Shown here in pieces: positions 29,611 through 38,680 of a DNA stretch of 64,000 nt. The notes beneath the pieces were generated by a model. The model ran no database searches. It was not told the DNA's origin and was given only the letters and a program-made list of their open reading frames with translations. The stretch is from Perspicuibacillus lycopersici (GTDB lineage Bacteria; Bacillota; Bacilli; Bacillales; Caldibacillaceae). The stretch is from the NCBI RefSeq assembly GCF_025660475.1, contig NZ_JAOUSF010000001.1, positions 310,001 through 374,000 of the forward strand, given 5' to 3'. A program made the translations under genes and the position numbers. The number at the start of each line of letters is the position of its first letter. Positions within the stretch are counted from its first letter, which is position 1.

Positions 29611-30381
29611 TTATATAAGACCAAGTTCCTTACAACCAAAATATAAACCATCTTCATCAACATGACTTGTCACTAGATTCGCATATTTTTTTACTTGCGG
29701 ATCAGCATTGCCCATAGCAATCCCTGTACCAACTGATGTTAACATTTCAATATCGTTTAAACCATCACCGAACGCATAAGTATCGTTTATCGTAAATCCT
29801 AGTTTATTGATTATTTTATCAATTCCTTCAGCTTTTGAACCAGTAGCTGGAATAACGTCAACTGCATACTCATGCCAACGAATAAATTTACACATCGGAA
29901 ACGCTTTTTCATATCTTTCTTCTTCCCCTTCCTTACAAAAAAGTAATATTTGGGAAATAGGATGATTCATATAATAATTTGATTGAAATTGCGGGTGGCT
30001 AAATTCTAATGATTGCATACTTGTGATTATTCTTTCGTCGTATTCAACAGAGGATTTCAATCCGTCATTTGACATAAACACAAGTGGGTGTCCATTTTCT
30101 TCTCCCATTTTTAAAAGAGAGGAAATCATATCCACTGGGAATCGAAAATGATGAATTGTTTTATTATCTACGACAACAATTTGACCATTATAGCTAACAT
30201 AAGTATCGACTGCTAATTCCTCACGTATCTTCGGAAACATGAACGGTGCTCGTCCAGTCGCTATTGCCACATAAATATTATTTTCTCTCAACTGTTGCAC
30301 AGCTTTTTTTGTTGCTGCTGGAATTTCATGTTTCGTATTTAAAATCGTACCATCTATATCAAGAAAGACAATTTTTCGCAT
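29611..30381 (-). CDS. ykrA: Cof-type HAD hydrolase (YkrA)
   Basis: 256-aa haloacid-dehalogenase phosphatase of the Cof class with a C2B cap. Motif I is FLDIDGTIL (nucleophile and acid/base aspartates), motif II IATGRAP, motif III the lysine in GSKAEGIDKI and motif IV GDGLNDIEML. Substrate unknown; relatives hydrolyse sugar phosphates or FMN/pyridoxal phosphate. ATG 30381 has GGAG eight bases before it; the GTG at 30399 overlaps that site. Confidence 0.9.
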   Translation of the reverse strand: MRKIVFLDIDGTILNTKHEIPAATKKAVQQLRENNIYVAIATGRAPFMFPKIREELAVDTYVSYNGQIVVVDNKTIHHFRFPVDMISSLLKMGEENGHPLVFMSNDGLKSSVEYDERIITSMQSLEFSHPQFQSNYYMNHPISQILLFCKEGEEERYEKAFPMCKFIRWHEYAVDVIPATGSKAEGIDKIINKLGFTINDTYAFGDGLNDIEMLTSVGTGIAMGNADPQVKKYANLVTSHVDEDGLYFGCKELGLI

Positions 30382-30633
30382 AAATGCAACTCCATTCACT
30401 ATTAGTTTTGTATGTATTAGAAAGTTAGCCTAGAGTGACTTCATTGCTACTCTTCATAAATAACGTATCCTTTCCAAAAACTATTGTCAACCAAAGAAAA
30501 TAGCAGATTCCATATTGCACCATGAAATATTACTATAAAAAATCATATAATATAAATAAATTATAGTTTTGAACGATACCTAACTTTACTTTAGAAAAAG
30601 TTTAGCTACAATTAATGATAAGGAGTGAGCGCC

Positions 30634-30705
30634 ATGTTAAAAAAGCTCAAAAAAAAGCTTGTTGATCGTTGGAAAGAATTGCTTAGAAAAAAAATGATAG
30701 CATAA
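30634..30705 (+). CDS. 23-residue cationic amphipathic peptide (unrecognised)
   Basis: Short ORF beginning MLKKLKKKLVDRWKELLRKK and ending MIA, with a textbook ribosome site (AAGGAGTGAGCGCC before ATG). Eight Lys and two Arg against one Asp and one Glu give a net charge near +8; Leu2, Leu5, Leu9, Trp13, Leu16/17 and Met21 fall on one helical face. It has its own promoter (TTTACT, 16 bp, TACAAT, about 30585-30612) and a terminator 5 bp after the stop, so it is a complete monocistronic gene of about 125 nt. It could be a membrane-active peptide, a toxin of a type I system or a small membrane-binding regulator; I do not recognise a family. Confidence 0.6.
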   Translation: MLKKLKKKLVDRWKELLRKKMIA

Positions 30706-30709
30706 AAAC

Positions 30710-30741
30710 TAGGCTAAACTATGTAAAAAAGCCTATTTTTT
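30710..30741 (+). terminator. Terminator of the cationic peptide gene
   Basis: TAGGCT / AGCCTA (30710-30715 with 30730-30735), A-rich loop, then six T. Confidence 0.75.
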
Positions 30742-30815
30742 AAAAAACGAAAAAAAGCTTTCATGAAATATTTTTAAAATCTCCTTTTTTATGTTAATCT
30801 TAAAATTATATAATA

Positions 30816-30844
30816 TTGTCCGGCTGCTCGAGAAAAAGTATACT
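30816..30844 (+). promoter_or_regulatory. Promoter of rpoY-rnjA
   Basis: TTGTCC (30816-30821), 17-bp spacer, TATACT (30839-30844). A small palindrome GTGAAT/ATTCAC follows near 30864-30881 in the leader. Confidence 0.65.
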
Positions 30845-30930
30845 GTATAATATTGGATATAATGTGAATTCCGTGATTCACTTATTAAATAAATTAAAGG
30901 AAGTTGAAATCGTTAAGGAGAGAATGAAAA

Positions 30931-31140
30931 ATGATTTTTAAGGTCTACTTTCAAGAAACAAAACAACAAGTTCCAGTAAGAGAACGTACGAAAGTATTAT
31001 ATGTAGAAGCTAATTCTGAACAAGAGGTTCGTAAAAAATTAGAAGGCAGCGACTATAATATTGAATATGTTCAATTTCTAAATGATACACATTTAGAGTA
31101 CGAAAAACAAAGTGAAAATTTTAAAATAATGGAGATATAA
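30931..31140 (+). CDS. rpoY: RNA polymerase epsilon subunit RpoY
   Basis: 69-aa small subunit of Firmicute RNA polymerase (formerly YkzG, DUF1447). The family pattern is clear: [23 protein letters not shown] and the C-terminal [12 protein letters not shown]...HLEYEK region. It lies 2 bp before rnjA, the conserved rpoY-rnjA operon. Start ATG 30931 follows AAGGAGAG. Confidence 0.93.
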   Translation: MIFKVYFQETKQQVPVRERTKVLYVEANSEQEVRKKLEGSDYNIEYVQFLNDTHLEYEKQSENFKIMEI

Positions 31141-31142
31141 TT

Positions 31143-32810
31143 ATGAAATTTGTTAAAAACGATCAAACAGCGGTTTTTGCCCTTGGTGGTTTAGGTGAAA
31201 TTGGCAAAAACACATACGCTGTGCAATATCAAGACGAAATAATTGTCATTGATGCTGGAATTAAATTCCCAGAGGATGAACTATTAGGAATTGATTACGT
31301 AATTCCTGACTATTCTTATCTAGTAAAAAATGTAGATAAAATTAAAGGGTTATTTATTACCCATGGACATGAAGATCATATCGGCGGAATTCCTTATCTT
31401 TTAAGAGAGATAAATGTCCCTATTTATGCTGGTAAATTAGCATTAGGATTGATTCGAAATAAATTAGAAGAACATGGGTTATTAAGAACAACTGTAATGC
31501 ACGAAATTAAAGAAGAGGATATTATTAAATTCCGCAAAACGTCTGTAAGCTTTTTCCGGACTACGCATAGTATTCCAGATTCCTACGGTATTGTCGTAAA
31601 AACACCACCAGGAAATATTGTACATACAGGCGACTTTAAATTTGATTTTACCCCTGTTGGCGAACCAGCCAATTTAACAAAAATGGCAGAGATTGGGAAA
31701 GAAGGTGTACTTTGTTTACTATCTGACAGTACAAATAGTGAAGTTCCTGATTTCACCATGTCCGAAAGAAAAGTTGGCGAAAGCATTCAAGATATATTCC
31801 GTAAGGTTGATGGAAGAATCATATTTGCTACTTTCGCTTCGAATATCCATCGCCTTCAACAGGTTACGGATGCTGCCGTTAAAAGTGGTAGAAAAATTGC
31901 AGTATTTGGTCGGAGTATGGAAGCAGCTATTGAAATTGGACAAGATCTTGGTTATATAAAAGCTCCTAAGGATACTTTTATTGATAATCAACAATTAAAT
32001 CGCCTTCCAGCGAACCAAGTGACTATCCTTTGTACAGGCAGCCAAGGAGAACCAATGGCAGCTTTATCAAGAATTGCAAACGGAACTCACCGCCAAATTC
32101 AAATAATCCCTGGAGATACAGTTGTCTTCTCTTCTTCTCCAATTCCAGGCAACACGACAAGCATTAATCGGACGATTAATATGCTTTATCGTGCAGGTGC
32201 AAATGTCATTCACGGTTCATTAAATGATATTCATACATCTGGTCATGGTGGGCAGGAAGAACAAAAACTAATGTTACGACTTATCAAACCAAAATTCTTC
32301 ATGCCAATTCACGGAGAATATCGGATGCAAATTACGCACGCGAAGCTTGCAAATGATTGTGGCATTCCAGAAGAAAATTGCTTTATTATGGATAATGGTG
32401 AAGTTTTAGCGCTTAGCAGTGATACAGCTCAAGTAGCTGGAAAAATTCCATCCGGTTCCATTTATATTGACGGTAGCGGAATTGGTGATATTGGAAATAT
32501 CGTTCTCCGTGACCGTAGAATTCTTTCTGAAGAAGGTCTTGTTATAGTCGTTGTGAGCATTAACATGAAAGAATTCAAAATTTCAGCAGGACCTGATATT
32601 ATCTCTCGTGGTTTTGTTTACATGAGAGAATCTGGTGACCTCATTAATGATGCACAAAGTCTTATTGCTAAACATTTAGCGAAGATTATGGATAGAAAAA
32701 CAACCCAATGGTCAGAAATTAAGAATGAAATTACAGACATTTTAGGACCATTCTTATATGAAAAAACAAAACGTAGACCAATGATATTACCAATTATCAT
32801 GGAAGTTTAA
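31143..32810 (+). CDS. rnjA: Ribonuclease J1
   Basis: 555-aa metallo-beta-lactamase/beta-CASP nuclease with 5'-3' exonuclease and endonuclease activity, central to mRNA decay in Bacillales. The zinc motif is THGHEDH (His74, His76, Asp78, His79); further ligands are in VHTGDFKFD and the beta-CASP part has [14 protein letters not shown] and PIHGEYRM; an unconserved C-terminal domain follows. Co-transcribed with rpoY; ends at a strong terminator. Confidence 0.95.
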   Translation: MKFVKNDQTAVFALGGLGEIGKNTYAVQYQDEIIVIDAGIKFPEDELLGIDYVIPDYSYLVKNVDKIKGLFITHGHEDHIGGIPYLLREINVPIYAGKLALGLIRNKLEEHGLLRTTVMHEIKEEDIIKFRKTSVSFFRTTHSIPDSYGIVVKTPPGNIVHTGDFKFDFTPVGEPANLTKMAEIGKEGVLCLLSDSTNSEVPDFTMSERKVGESIQDIFRKVDGRIIFATFASNIHRLQQVTDAAVKSGRKIAVFGRSMEAAIEIGQDLGYIKAPKDTFIDNQQLNRLPANQVTILCTGSQGEPMAALSRIANGTHRQIQIIPGDTVVFSSSPIPGNTTSINRTINMLYRAGANVIHGSLNDIHTSGHGGQEEQKLMLRLIKPKFFMPIHGEYRMQITHAKLANDCGIPEENCFIMDNGEVLALSSDTAQVAGKIPSGSIYIDGSGIGDIGNIVLRDRRILSEEGLVIVVVSINMKEFKISAGPDIISRGFVYMRESGDLINDAQSLIAKHLAKIMDRKTTQWSEIKNEITDILGPFLYEKTKRRPMILPIIMEV

Positions 32811-32820
32811 GCATAAACGA

Positions 32821-32852
32821 AACCCCTCCATTCCAAATGGAGGGGTTATTTT
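32821..32852 (+). terminator. Terminator of rpoY-rnjA
   Basis: Perfect 12-bp GC-rich stem AACCCCTCCATT / AATGGAGGGGTT (32821-32832 with 32836-32847), three-base loop, then ATTTTTAT. Confidence 0.92.
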
Positions 32853-32877
32853 TATATGGAATTAAACTATTTGCTCT

Positions 32878-33540
32878 TTAATCATGGAGCATCTTTACCT
32901 CAAAGCGATTAATGTCCGCATTTGCCCCTATTACAATTAATATATCTCCTTTTCGGATTACCTCTGTCGCTTGTGGCGATACAATCACATTTGCCTCTCT
33001 TTTAATTGCAACAATATTTACCCCATATCGTGCACGGACGTCAAGATCAATAATGGAATGTCCATCAATTTTACTATTTGCTGCAATTTCTACTAGACTA
33101 TGCTCATCCGATAGCTCCAAATAATCTAATACATTGGAGGAAACTAAATTATGCGCAAGACGTTTCCCCATATCTCGTTCTGGATGCACAATTTGATCTG
33201 CTCCAATTTTCCGTAAAACCTTTTCATGATATTCATTTAACGCCTTCGAAGTAACTCTTTTTACACCAAGCTCTTTTAAAATTAATGTAGTTAAAATACT
33301 TGCTTGAATATCATCACCTATCGCTACGATAACATGATCAAAGTTTCTTATTCCTAAGCTTTTTAAAACGGATTCATCCACAGAATCTGCAACAACTGCA
33401 TGTGTTACTATATTCGAATATTCAGTAACTAAATCTTCGTTTTTATCAATTGCTAATACGTCCATTCCTAATCTAGTTAATTCGCGGCAAATACTCCCTC
33501 CGAATCTTCCTAATCCAATAACTACAAATTCTTTTTTCAC
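32878..33540 (-). CDS. ktrC: Potassium channel gating subunit KtrC
   Basis: 220-aa cytoplasmic RCK protein that forms an octameric ring under a KtrB/KtrD membrane channel. RCK_N has the nucleotide-binding GLGRFGGSICREL (10-22) and the paired ligand-like DKNED; RCK_C (about 140-220) is the domain that binds c-di-AMP in KtrC/KtrA. HPERDMGKRLAHN is the linker block typical of KtrC. Start ATG 33540. No membrane partner gene is in the window, as expected for KtrC. Confidence 0.93.
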   Translation of the reverse strand: MKKEFVVIGLGRFGGSICRELTRLGMDVLAIDKNEDLVTEYSNIVTHAVVADSVDESVLKSLGIRNFDHVIVAIGDDIQASILTTLILKELGVKRVTSKALNEYHEKVLRKIGADQIVHPERDMGKRLAHNLVSSNVLDYLELSDEHSLVEIAANSKIDGHSIIDLDVRARYGVNIVAIKREANVIVSPQATEVIRKGDILIVIGANADINRFEVKMLHD

Positions 33541-33654
33541 GATAAATTCCTCCAGTAATCACTTATAGCTATGAAGCCATTGTAACATATTTACATAAAA
33601 AAAGGTTGGTTTCGAATAGATTGTAACTACTTGTTAATAGCCCACAGACTTCAT

Positions 33655-33760
33655 TGCATCTCGCTTTCCTGCTTGTCCAGCTCCAACGCATAGGGACTAA
33701 TGAAACTGACTTCCGCTTAGTGGAGTTTTCGTGTATTCACTCTGCTCTGCCGTAAATTTA
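33655..33760. repeat. Dispersed GC-rich intergenic repeat, copy near ktrC
   Basis: Part of a 400-bp gene-free gap. The stretch CTCGCTTTCCTGCTTGTCCAG and the following AGGGACTAATGAA correspond to the copy at 43999 (CTCCGCTTTCCGCTTGTCAG, TGGGACGAGTGAA). It has no ORF and differs in composition from the AT-rich flanks. Confidence 0.6.
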
Positions 33761-33850
33761 TTCATTCTTAGCTTTTCCTTCTTCATGAAATAACAACAAA
33801 TCCATTAGCGTACAGCCTAAAATAAAAAGAGAACGTTCGATTTTCGTTAT

Positions 33851-33889
33851 AAAAAAACCTATTATGCAAGCTTACACATAATAGGTTTT
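33851..33889 (-). terminator. Terminator of the ABC exporter operon
   Basis: Stem AAAACCTATTATG / CATAATAGGTTTT, loop of ten; on the minus strand followed by seven T. Confidence 0.9.
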
Positions 33890-33941
33890 GTTACTTATTT
33901 TCATTTAATGTAACGTAATACAGCATATTCTGATTAAGAAA

Positions 33942-35789
33942 CTACATTGCATTAAGCATTTGGAACTGTGCACTTACAAGCTTATAATACTCTCCATGAT
34001 GACTCATTAGTTGTTCATGATTTCCTTGCTCAATAATATTTCCATGATCTAAAACAAATATTTGATCAGAATCGCGAATGGTAGACAATCGGTGGGCAAT
34101 GATAATCGATGTTCTTCCTTTTAATAGCTGCTTTAATGCCGTTTGAATTTTCACTTCGGATTCCGTATCAATACTTGCAGTTGCTTCATCTAAAATTAAG
34201 ATTTTCGGATCTGCAAGTAATGCCCGTGCAAAGGAAAGTAATTGACGTTCACCAACAGATAAAATATTTCCTCTTTCCTCTACCTCTGTATCATAGCCAT
34301 TTGGTAGCTTTTGTATAAAGGTATCTGCTCCGATTGCAGTTGCTGCTGCTTTCACTTCCTCATCTGTTGCATCTGGGCGACCAAAACGAATATTTTCGAT
34401 AATCGTCCCTGAGAAAATAAACGTATCCTGTAATACAATACTAATATTTTTTCGTAAGCTCTTTAATGTAATGTCTTTAATATTGTAGCCATCAATTAAC
34501 ACATTGCCGCTTGTTGCGTCATAAAAACGACTTATCAAATTGGCAATCGTTGTTTTACCAGAACCTGTATGTCCAACTAAAGCAATTGTTTCCCCTGGCT
34601 GAATTTCAAGATTTATCCCTTTCAGTGCGGTACGTTTTTCATCATAGGAAAATACTACATCTTCAAATTTAATATGTCCCTTTACATCAGAAAGCTCTAA
34701 TGCATCTTCTTTCTCACCTACAAGTGGCTGTTCATCTAAATATTCAAATATACGTTCAGATGATGCCATTGCCATTAATAATTGATTATAAATTTGGCCT
34801 AATCGAGAAATTGGTTCCCAGAACATTCCTAAATAAAAGGCAAACGATACGAACACACCTAAAGTAATATCCTGTGTTTGCAGTAAGTGTGCACCAAACC
34901 AAATAAGAATTACTGTCCCGATCGCATTTGTAATTTCAACAAATGGACGAAACATCGCGTTTTTCTTAATCGCATCGTTGAAACTGTCTAACGTATCTGT
35001 ATTAACACCGTCAAAGAAAGCCATATTTTCTTGTTCTTGTGTAAAAGACTGGGTAATACGAATTCCTTGCAAGCTTTCATTCAAGTGCGAGTTTAATTTT
35101 GCTTGCACTGTTCGGACACTCTGCCAAGAACGTCGAATATTCCTTCTAAGCTTCGTTGTGATTAAAAACATGATTGGTAAAATAACCATAACAGCCAATG
35201 TTAACGGTGGACTTAAGGAAAACATAATTCCGATTATCCCAATTAATAGAACGATATCCATTAATATATTGATTACTCCATTCGTAAACAGTTCCTGTAA
35301 GGAGTTCGTATCATTCATTATTCGTACAAGTATAGAACCTGCTGATCGCTTATCGAAGAAATTGTGAGACAAGCTTTGAACATGTGTAAATAAATCCTTT
35401 CGTAAATCATAAATAACATTTTGCCCTAATTCATTTGTCCAACGAATCCGATAATAATTCCCAATATAAGAGATAAAATATAATGCAGCGACAATAGAAA
35501 TAAGTATGATTAATAACGACGTATTTTTCTCTACTATTGCATGCTCTAACACTAAGTATCCGATAATCAGCGGAATAGCCAATCGAATTATCGTAGTAAT
35601 TAATACTACGATAATTGATTTAGGTAGTAATTTTTTCGAATAAGGCTTTAAATAGGCTAGTAATCGAGCCATTTGCTTCCAGTTGAAAGGCTTTTCAATT
35701 ACTTGCTCTTGTGAATATCTGAATCGATTCATTACATTCGGATTTGCTCTTCTTTTTGCGTTCGATGTATCCATTTGTTTTAAGTTCAC
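33942..35789 (-). CDS. ABC exporter half-transporter with canonical Walker B (YknV-like)
   Basis: 615-aa type IV ABC exporter half: six membrane helices (about 55-330) and an ATPase domain with Walker A GHTGSGKTT, an altered signature LSVGERQ in place of LSGGQ, Walker B ILILDEATASID with the catalytic Glu, and H-loop AHRLS. With its neighbour it forms one consensus and one degenerate ATP site, the usual asymmetry of heterodimeric bacterial exporters. Start GTG 35789 overlaps the stop of the upstream partner by 4 bp (GTGA), so translation is coupled. Pair size and order resemble B. subtilis YknUV. Substrate unknown. Confidence 0.88.
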   Translation of the reverse strand: MNLKQMDTSNAKRRANPNVMNRFRYSQEQVIEKPFNWKQMARLLAYLKPYSKKLLPKSIIVVLITTIIRLAIPLIIGYLVLEHAIVEKNTSLLIILISIVAALYFISYIGNYYRIRWTNELGQNVIYDLRKDLFTHVQSLSHNFFDKRSAGSILVRIMNDTNSLQELFTNGVINILMDIVLLIGIIGIMFSLSPPLTLAVMVILPIMFLITTKLRRNIRRSWQSVRTVQAKLNSHLNESLQGIRITQSFTQEQENMAFFDGVNTDTLDSFNDAIKKNAMFRPFVEITNAIGTVILIWFGAHLLQTQDITLGVFVSFAFYLGMFWEPISRLGQIYNQLLMAMASSERIFEYLDEQPLVGEKEDALELSDVKGHIKFEDVVFSYDEKRTALKGINLEIQPGETIALVGHTGSGKTTIANLISRFYDATSGNVLIDGYNIKDITLKSLRKNISIVLQDTFIFSGTIIENIRFGRPDATDEEVKAAATAIGADTFIQKLPNGYDTEVEERGNILSVGERQLLSFARALLADPKILILDEATASIDTESEVKIQTALKQLLKGRTSIIIAHRLSTIRDSDQIFVLDHGNIIEQGNHEQLMSHHGEYYKLVSAQFQMLNAM

Positions 35790-37540
35790 CCCATTTGTGA
35801 TTGAAGAATTGCTTGTTGATCTTTAAATTGAATATTATAGATACGTTCATATGGTCCATTGTTGGTCATTAGTTGCTCATGAACACCGCGTTCAACAATT
35901 TCACCATCTTCTAACACGAGTATTTCGTCTGCATGTTTTAATGAAGAAATCCGATGTGCAATAATGAAAGTGGTTCTCCCATGCATAACTTCTCTCATTG
36001 CCTTTTGAATGGCAAATTCAGTTTCCATATCTACTGCACTTGTTGCATCATCCAAAACTAAAATACTTGGATTTATACAAATTGCCCGGGCAATCGCAAT
36101 ACGTTGCTTTTGACCCCCAGATAATCCCATGCCGCGTTCGCCAAGTAATGTATCATAACCATCAGGTAGCTCCATAATGAAATTATGTGCATCTGCACGC
36201 TTTGCAGCATTAACAATATCCTCCATTGATACATCCGGTCTTCCATATGCAATATTTGCTTTAATAGTAGATGAAAATAGGAATGATTCTTGAAGCACAA
36301 AACCGATTTGTGTTCGTAACGTATTTAGGTCATAATCCTTGACATTTATACCATCGATTAAAACCTCACCACTGACAGCTTCATAAAATCTTGGGATCAA
36401 TTGGGTAATACTCGTTTTTCCTGATCCTGTTGCACCAATTAATCCAATGACGCTTCCAGGCTTTGCTTTAAAACTAATATTTTTTAATGCAGCATTTTCA
36501 TCTCCTGGATAGTTCAGGGTAACATTTTTAAATTCTACATCCCCTTTTAAGGTAACATCTCTTTCTGCATTTTCCTTTTCTTTTATTTCATTTGGCTCTT
36601 CCAATATTTCTAATAATCTTTCACCAGATGCCTTTCCTTGAGAAAAGATATTAATGATAAATCCTAAGTTCATGATAGGAAAAATGATGTATCCAACTAA
36701 GCTATAAAAGGCAACAAGCTGACCAGGTAAAATACGATCATTAATAACTAAATATCCTCCATAGGATAAAAGGAGAATAATACAAGCATTTCCGATAAAT
36801 TCCATAAGAGGAAAATATTTTGCCCAAATATTGGAATTGTGAACATTTCTGTCTCGATAATCAACATTAAAGGTATGGAATCTATCAATCTCAAAATCTT
36901 CTTTTGATAAAGATTTTACGGTGTTAATACCACTGATATTCTCCTGTACTTTAGTATTTAAGTGACCAAAGGACTTACGAACCGCCCGAAAAGCCGGATG
37001 AACTTGCTTATCAAATTTATTAACGACTATAATTAAAAACGGCAATGCTAAAATGGTTACAATTGTTAATGAGACTGAATAAGAAAACATAACAACAATA
37101 CTTATTCCAACAAATAATACAAAACGGATAATTTCAGAAAATCCAAAGGACAAGAATTGTCGGAAACCTTGAACGTCTGCCGTCAGCCTTGACATGATAT
37201 CTCCCGTTTTCGCATTATCATAGTAGCGAAAAGGTAGAAACTGTAGCTTCTCGTATAATTTCTCCCTAATCTTATACATGGCAATTATTCCAAAATAGTC
37301 GCCAGTATATTGTTGTATATACGTAGATACTCCCTTAATCGCCATTAAGACTAAATATCCAACCACCAAGTATGGAATGATGCCGAACTTCTGTCCGATG
37401 ACTACCTCATCAATGGTTTTCTGCAGTAAAACTGGATAAACCAATGTTATTGCAGTTGTTACAATCATAAAAATTGCTGATAGAATAAAGTATTTTTTAT
37501 AAGGCAAATAAAATTCCTTTAATTTTTTAAAAGTATTCAC
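35786..37540 (-). CDS. ABC exporter half-transporter with degenerate Walker B (YknU-like)
   Basis: 584-aa ABC exporter half: six membrane helices (about 15-310), Walker A GATGSGKTS, intact signature LSGGQKQR, and Walker B ILVLDDATSAVD, where the catalytic Glu is replaced by Asp. Together with the partner's LSVGE signature this makes one non-consensus ATP site. Start GTG 37540 follows AGGGGGAG. First gene of a two-gene operon; multidrug or lipid export is a reasonable guess from the family, with no direct evidence. Confidence 0.88.
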   Translation of the reverse strand: MNTFKKLKEFYLPYKKYFILSAIFMIVTTAITLVYPVLLQKTIDEVVIGQKFGIIPYLVVGYLVLMAIKGVSTYIQQYTGDYFGIIAMYKIREKLYEKLQFLPFRYYDNAKTGDIMSRLTADVQGFRQFLSFGFSEIIRFVLFVGISIVVMFSYSVSLTIVTILALPFLIIVVNKFDKQVHPAFRAVRKSFGHLNTKVQENISGINTVKSLSKEDFEIDRFHTFNVDYRDRNVHNSNIWAKYFPLMEFIGNACIILLLSYGGYLVINDRILPGQLVAFYSLVGYIIFPIMNLGFIINIFSQGKASGERLLEILEEPNEIKEKENAERDVTLKGDVEFKNVTLNYPGDENAALKNISFKAKPGSVIGLIGATGSGKTSITQLIPRFYEAVSGEVLIDGINVKDYDLNTLRTQIGFVLQESFLFSSTIKANIAYGRPDVSMEDIVNAAKRADAHNFIMELPDGYDTLLGERGMGLSGGQKQRIAIARAICINPSILVLDDATSAVDMETEFAIQKAMREVMHGRTTFIIAHRISSLKHADEILVLEDGEIVERGVHEQLMTNNGPYERIYNIQFKDQQAILQSQMG

Positions 37541-37682
37541 TGCCCGCTCCCCCTCTCGTTGAGAAAAACTAAACGTATAATATAATATAACGGCTTTCGA
37601 AATATTTATCTACCCTTTTCCTTAAATTTTTCAAACTTTTTTTTAAGTACAAATTCACGCATTCGTCAAAAAAGTTAAAACA

Positions 37683-37719
37683 AAAGAGAGGAAATCGTCC
37701 GATTGGATTTCCTCTCTTT
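37683..37719 (-). terminator. Terminator of the peroxiredoxin gene
   Basis: Perfect 14-bp stem AAAGAGAGGAAATC / GATTTCCTCTCTTT (37683-37696 with 37706-37719), followed on minus by TGTTTT. Confidence 0.85.
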
Positions 37720-37775
37720 CCTTATATAAAAAACTATATATGTTCATTAGTATTTCCATCATTTTTCAACAACTA

Positions 37776-38324
37776 TTATGCTTTTAAAGTAGCTTGGCCA
37801 GGCTTCCAGTTTACTGGACACAGCTCCCCTGTTTGCAATGCCTGCAATACACGGAGCGTTTCGTCAACACTTCTTCCGATATTATTATCGAATACCGTTT
37901 GATACATTAGATCACCTTCAGGATTAATAATGAATAGACCGCGAAGTGCTACTCCTTCTTCCTCTATTAATACTCCATAATCTCGTGATACACGATGGTT
38001 CGTATCTGCTGCTAACGGATAATTTAATGAACCGATACCATTTTCGGAACGATCGGTTTTTATCCAAGCTAGATGGGTATGAATAGTATCCGTAGACACT
38101 CCTATTACCTCTGCATCAAGCTTTTCAAATTCTTCATAACGCTCACTTATTGCAGTGATTTCGGTAGGACATACAAAAGTAAAATCCATTGGATAAAAAA
38201 ATAAAATCGTCCATTTCCCCTGTTTCATAATATCTTCTAATTGAACTTTACCGAACGCCATATTCGGTAATACTGCTTCCATCGAAAAACGTGGGGCAGG
38301 TTTACCTACCATTCGTTCTGCCAT
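37776..38324 (-). CDS. ykuU: 2-Cys peroxiredoxin (YkuU-like)
   Basis: 182-aa typical 2-Cys peroxiredoxin of the Prx1/AhpC class that reduces peroxides. Peroxidatic Cys52 is in FTFVCPTEIT, resolving Cys169 in GELCPVNW, and the C-terminal tail is short. Residue by residue it follows B. subtilis YkuU (MAERMVGK, IHTHLAWI, VALRGLFIINPEG). The neighbouring ykuV thioredoxin-like gene of B. subtilis is not here. A 9-bp perfect inverted repeat directly upstream may be an operator. Confidence 0.93.
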   Translation of the reverse strand: MAERMVGKPAPRFSMEAVLPNMAFGKVQLEDIMKQGKWTILFFYPMDFTFVCPTEITAISERYEEFEKLDAEVIGVSTDTIHTHLAWIKTDRSENGIGSLNYPLAADTNHRVSRDYGVLIEEEGVALRGLFIINPEGDLMYQTVFDNNIGRSVDETLRVLQALQTGELCPVNWKPGQATLKA

Positions 38325-38355
38325 CTAAATCCCTCCAACACTTCATTTAATGGAT

Positions 38356-38378
38356 TACTGTCATGACATATGACAGTA
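38356..38378. promoter_or_regulatory. Perfect inverted repeat in the peroxiredoxin promoter region
   Basis: TACTGTCAT-GACAT-ATGACAGTA: 9-bp arms (38356-38364, 38370-38378) with a 5-bp spacer that itself extends to TGTCATGACA. It lies 32-54 bp upstream of the start codon, just after a TATAGT -10-like box on the minus strand. It does not look like a PerR, OhrR or Fur box. Confidence 0.55.
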
Positions 38379-38570
38379 CTATAAATAGCATTTAACAAAA
38401 TTCTCCATATAGGGAGCATAATATTACTGTTATTTCCATTAAATAATTATTTTAAACAGATGCTGACTTCATATAATTAACATGACAGTGATGCCGTCGT
38501 TTTCTAGTAGTTGTTTTTATCCATTAATATCGCTTATACATGCTTAAAAAAACGAGGAACATGTTACGAT

Positions 38571-38642
38571 ACAAAAAGACAAACCATTTCGTTTGTATTT
38601 AGCGGATTGCACCATTATATTTACAAACAATTGGTTTGTCTT
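38571..38642 (-). terminator. Long interrupted hairpin terminator of dapL
   Basis: Arms AAGACAAACCA / TGGTTTGTCTT (38576-38586 with 38632-38642) and GTTTGTA / TACAAAC (38591-38597 with 38622-38628); on the minus strand followed by TTTGT. It separates dapL from the peroxiredoxin gene. Confidence 0.75.
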
Positions 38643-38680
38643 GAAAATAACCTATATTTACTTTAAATGAACGTTAATTT

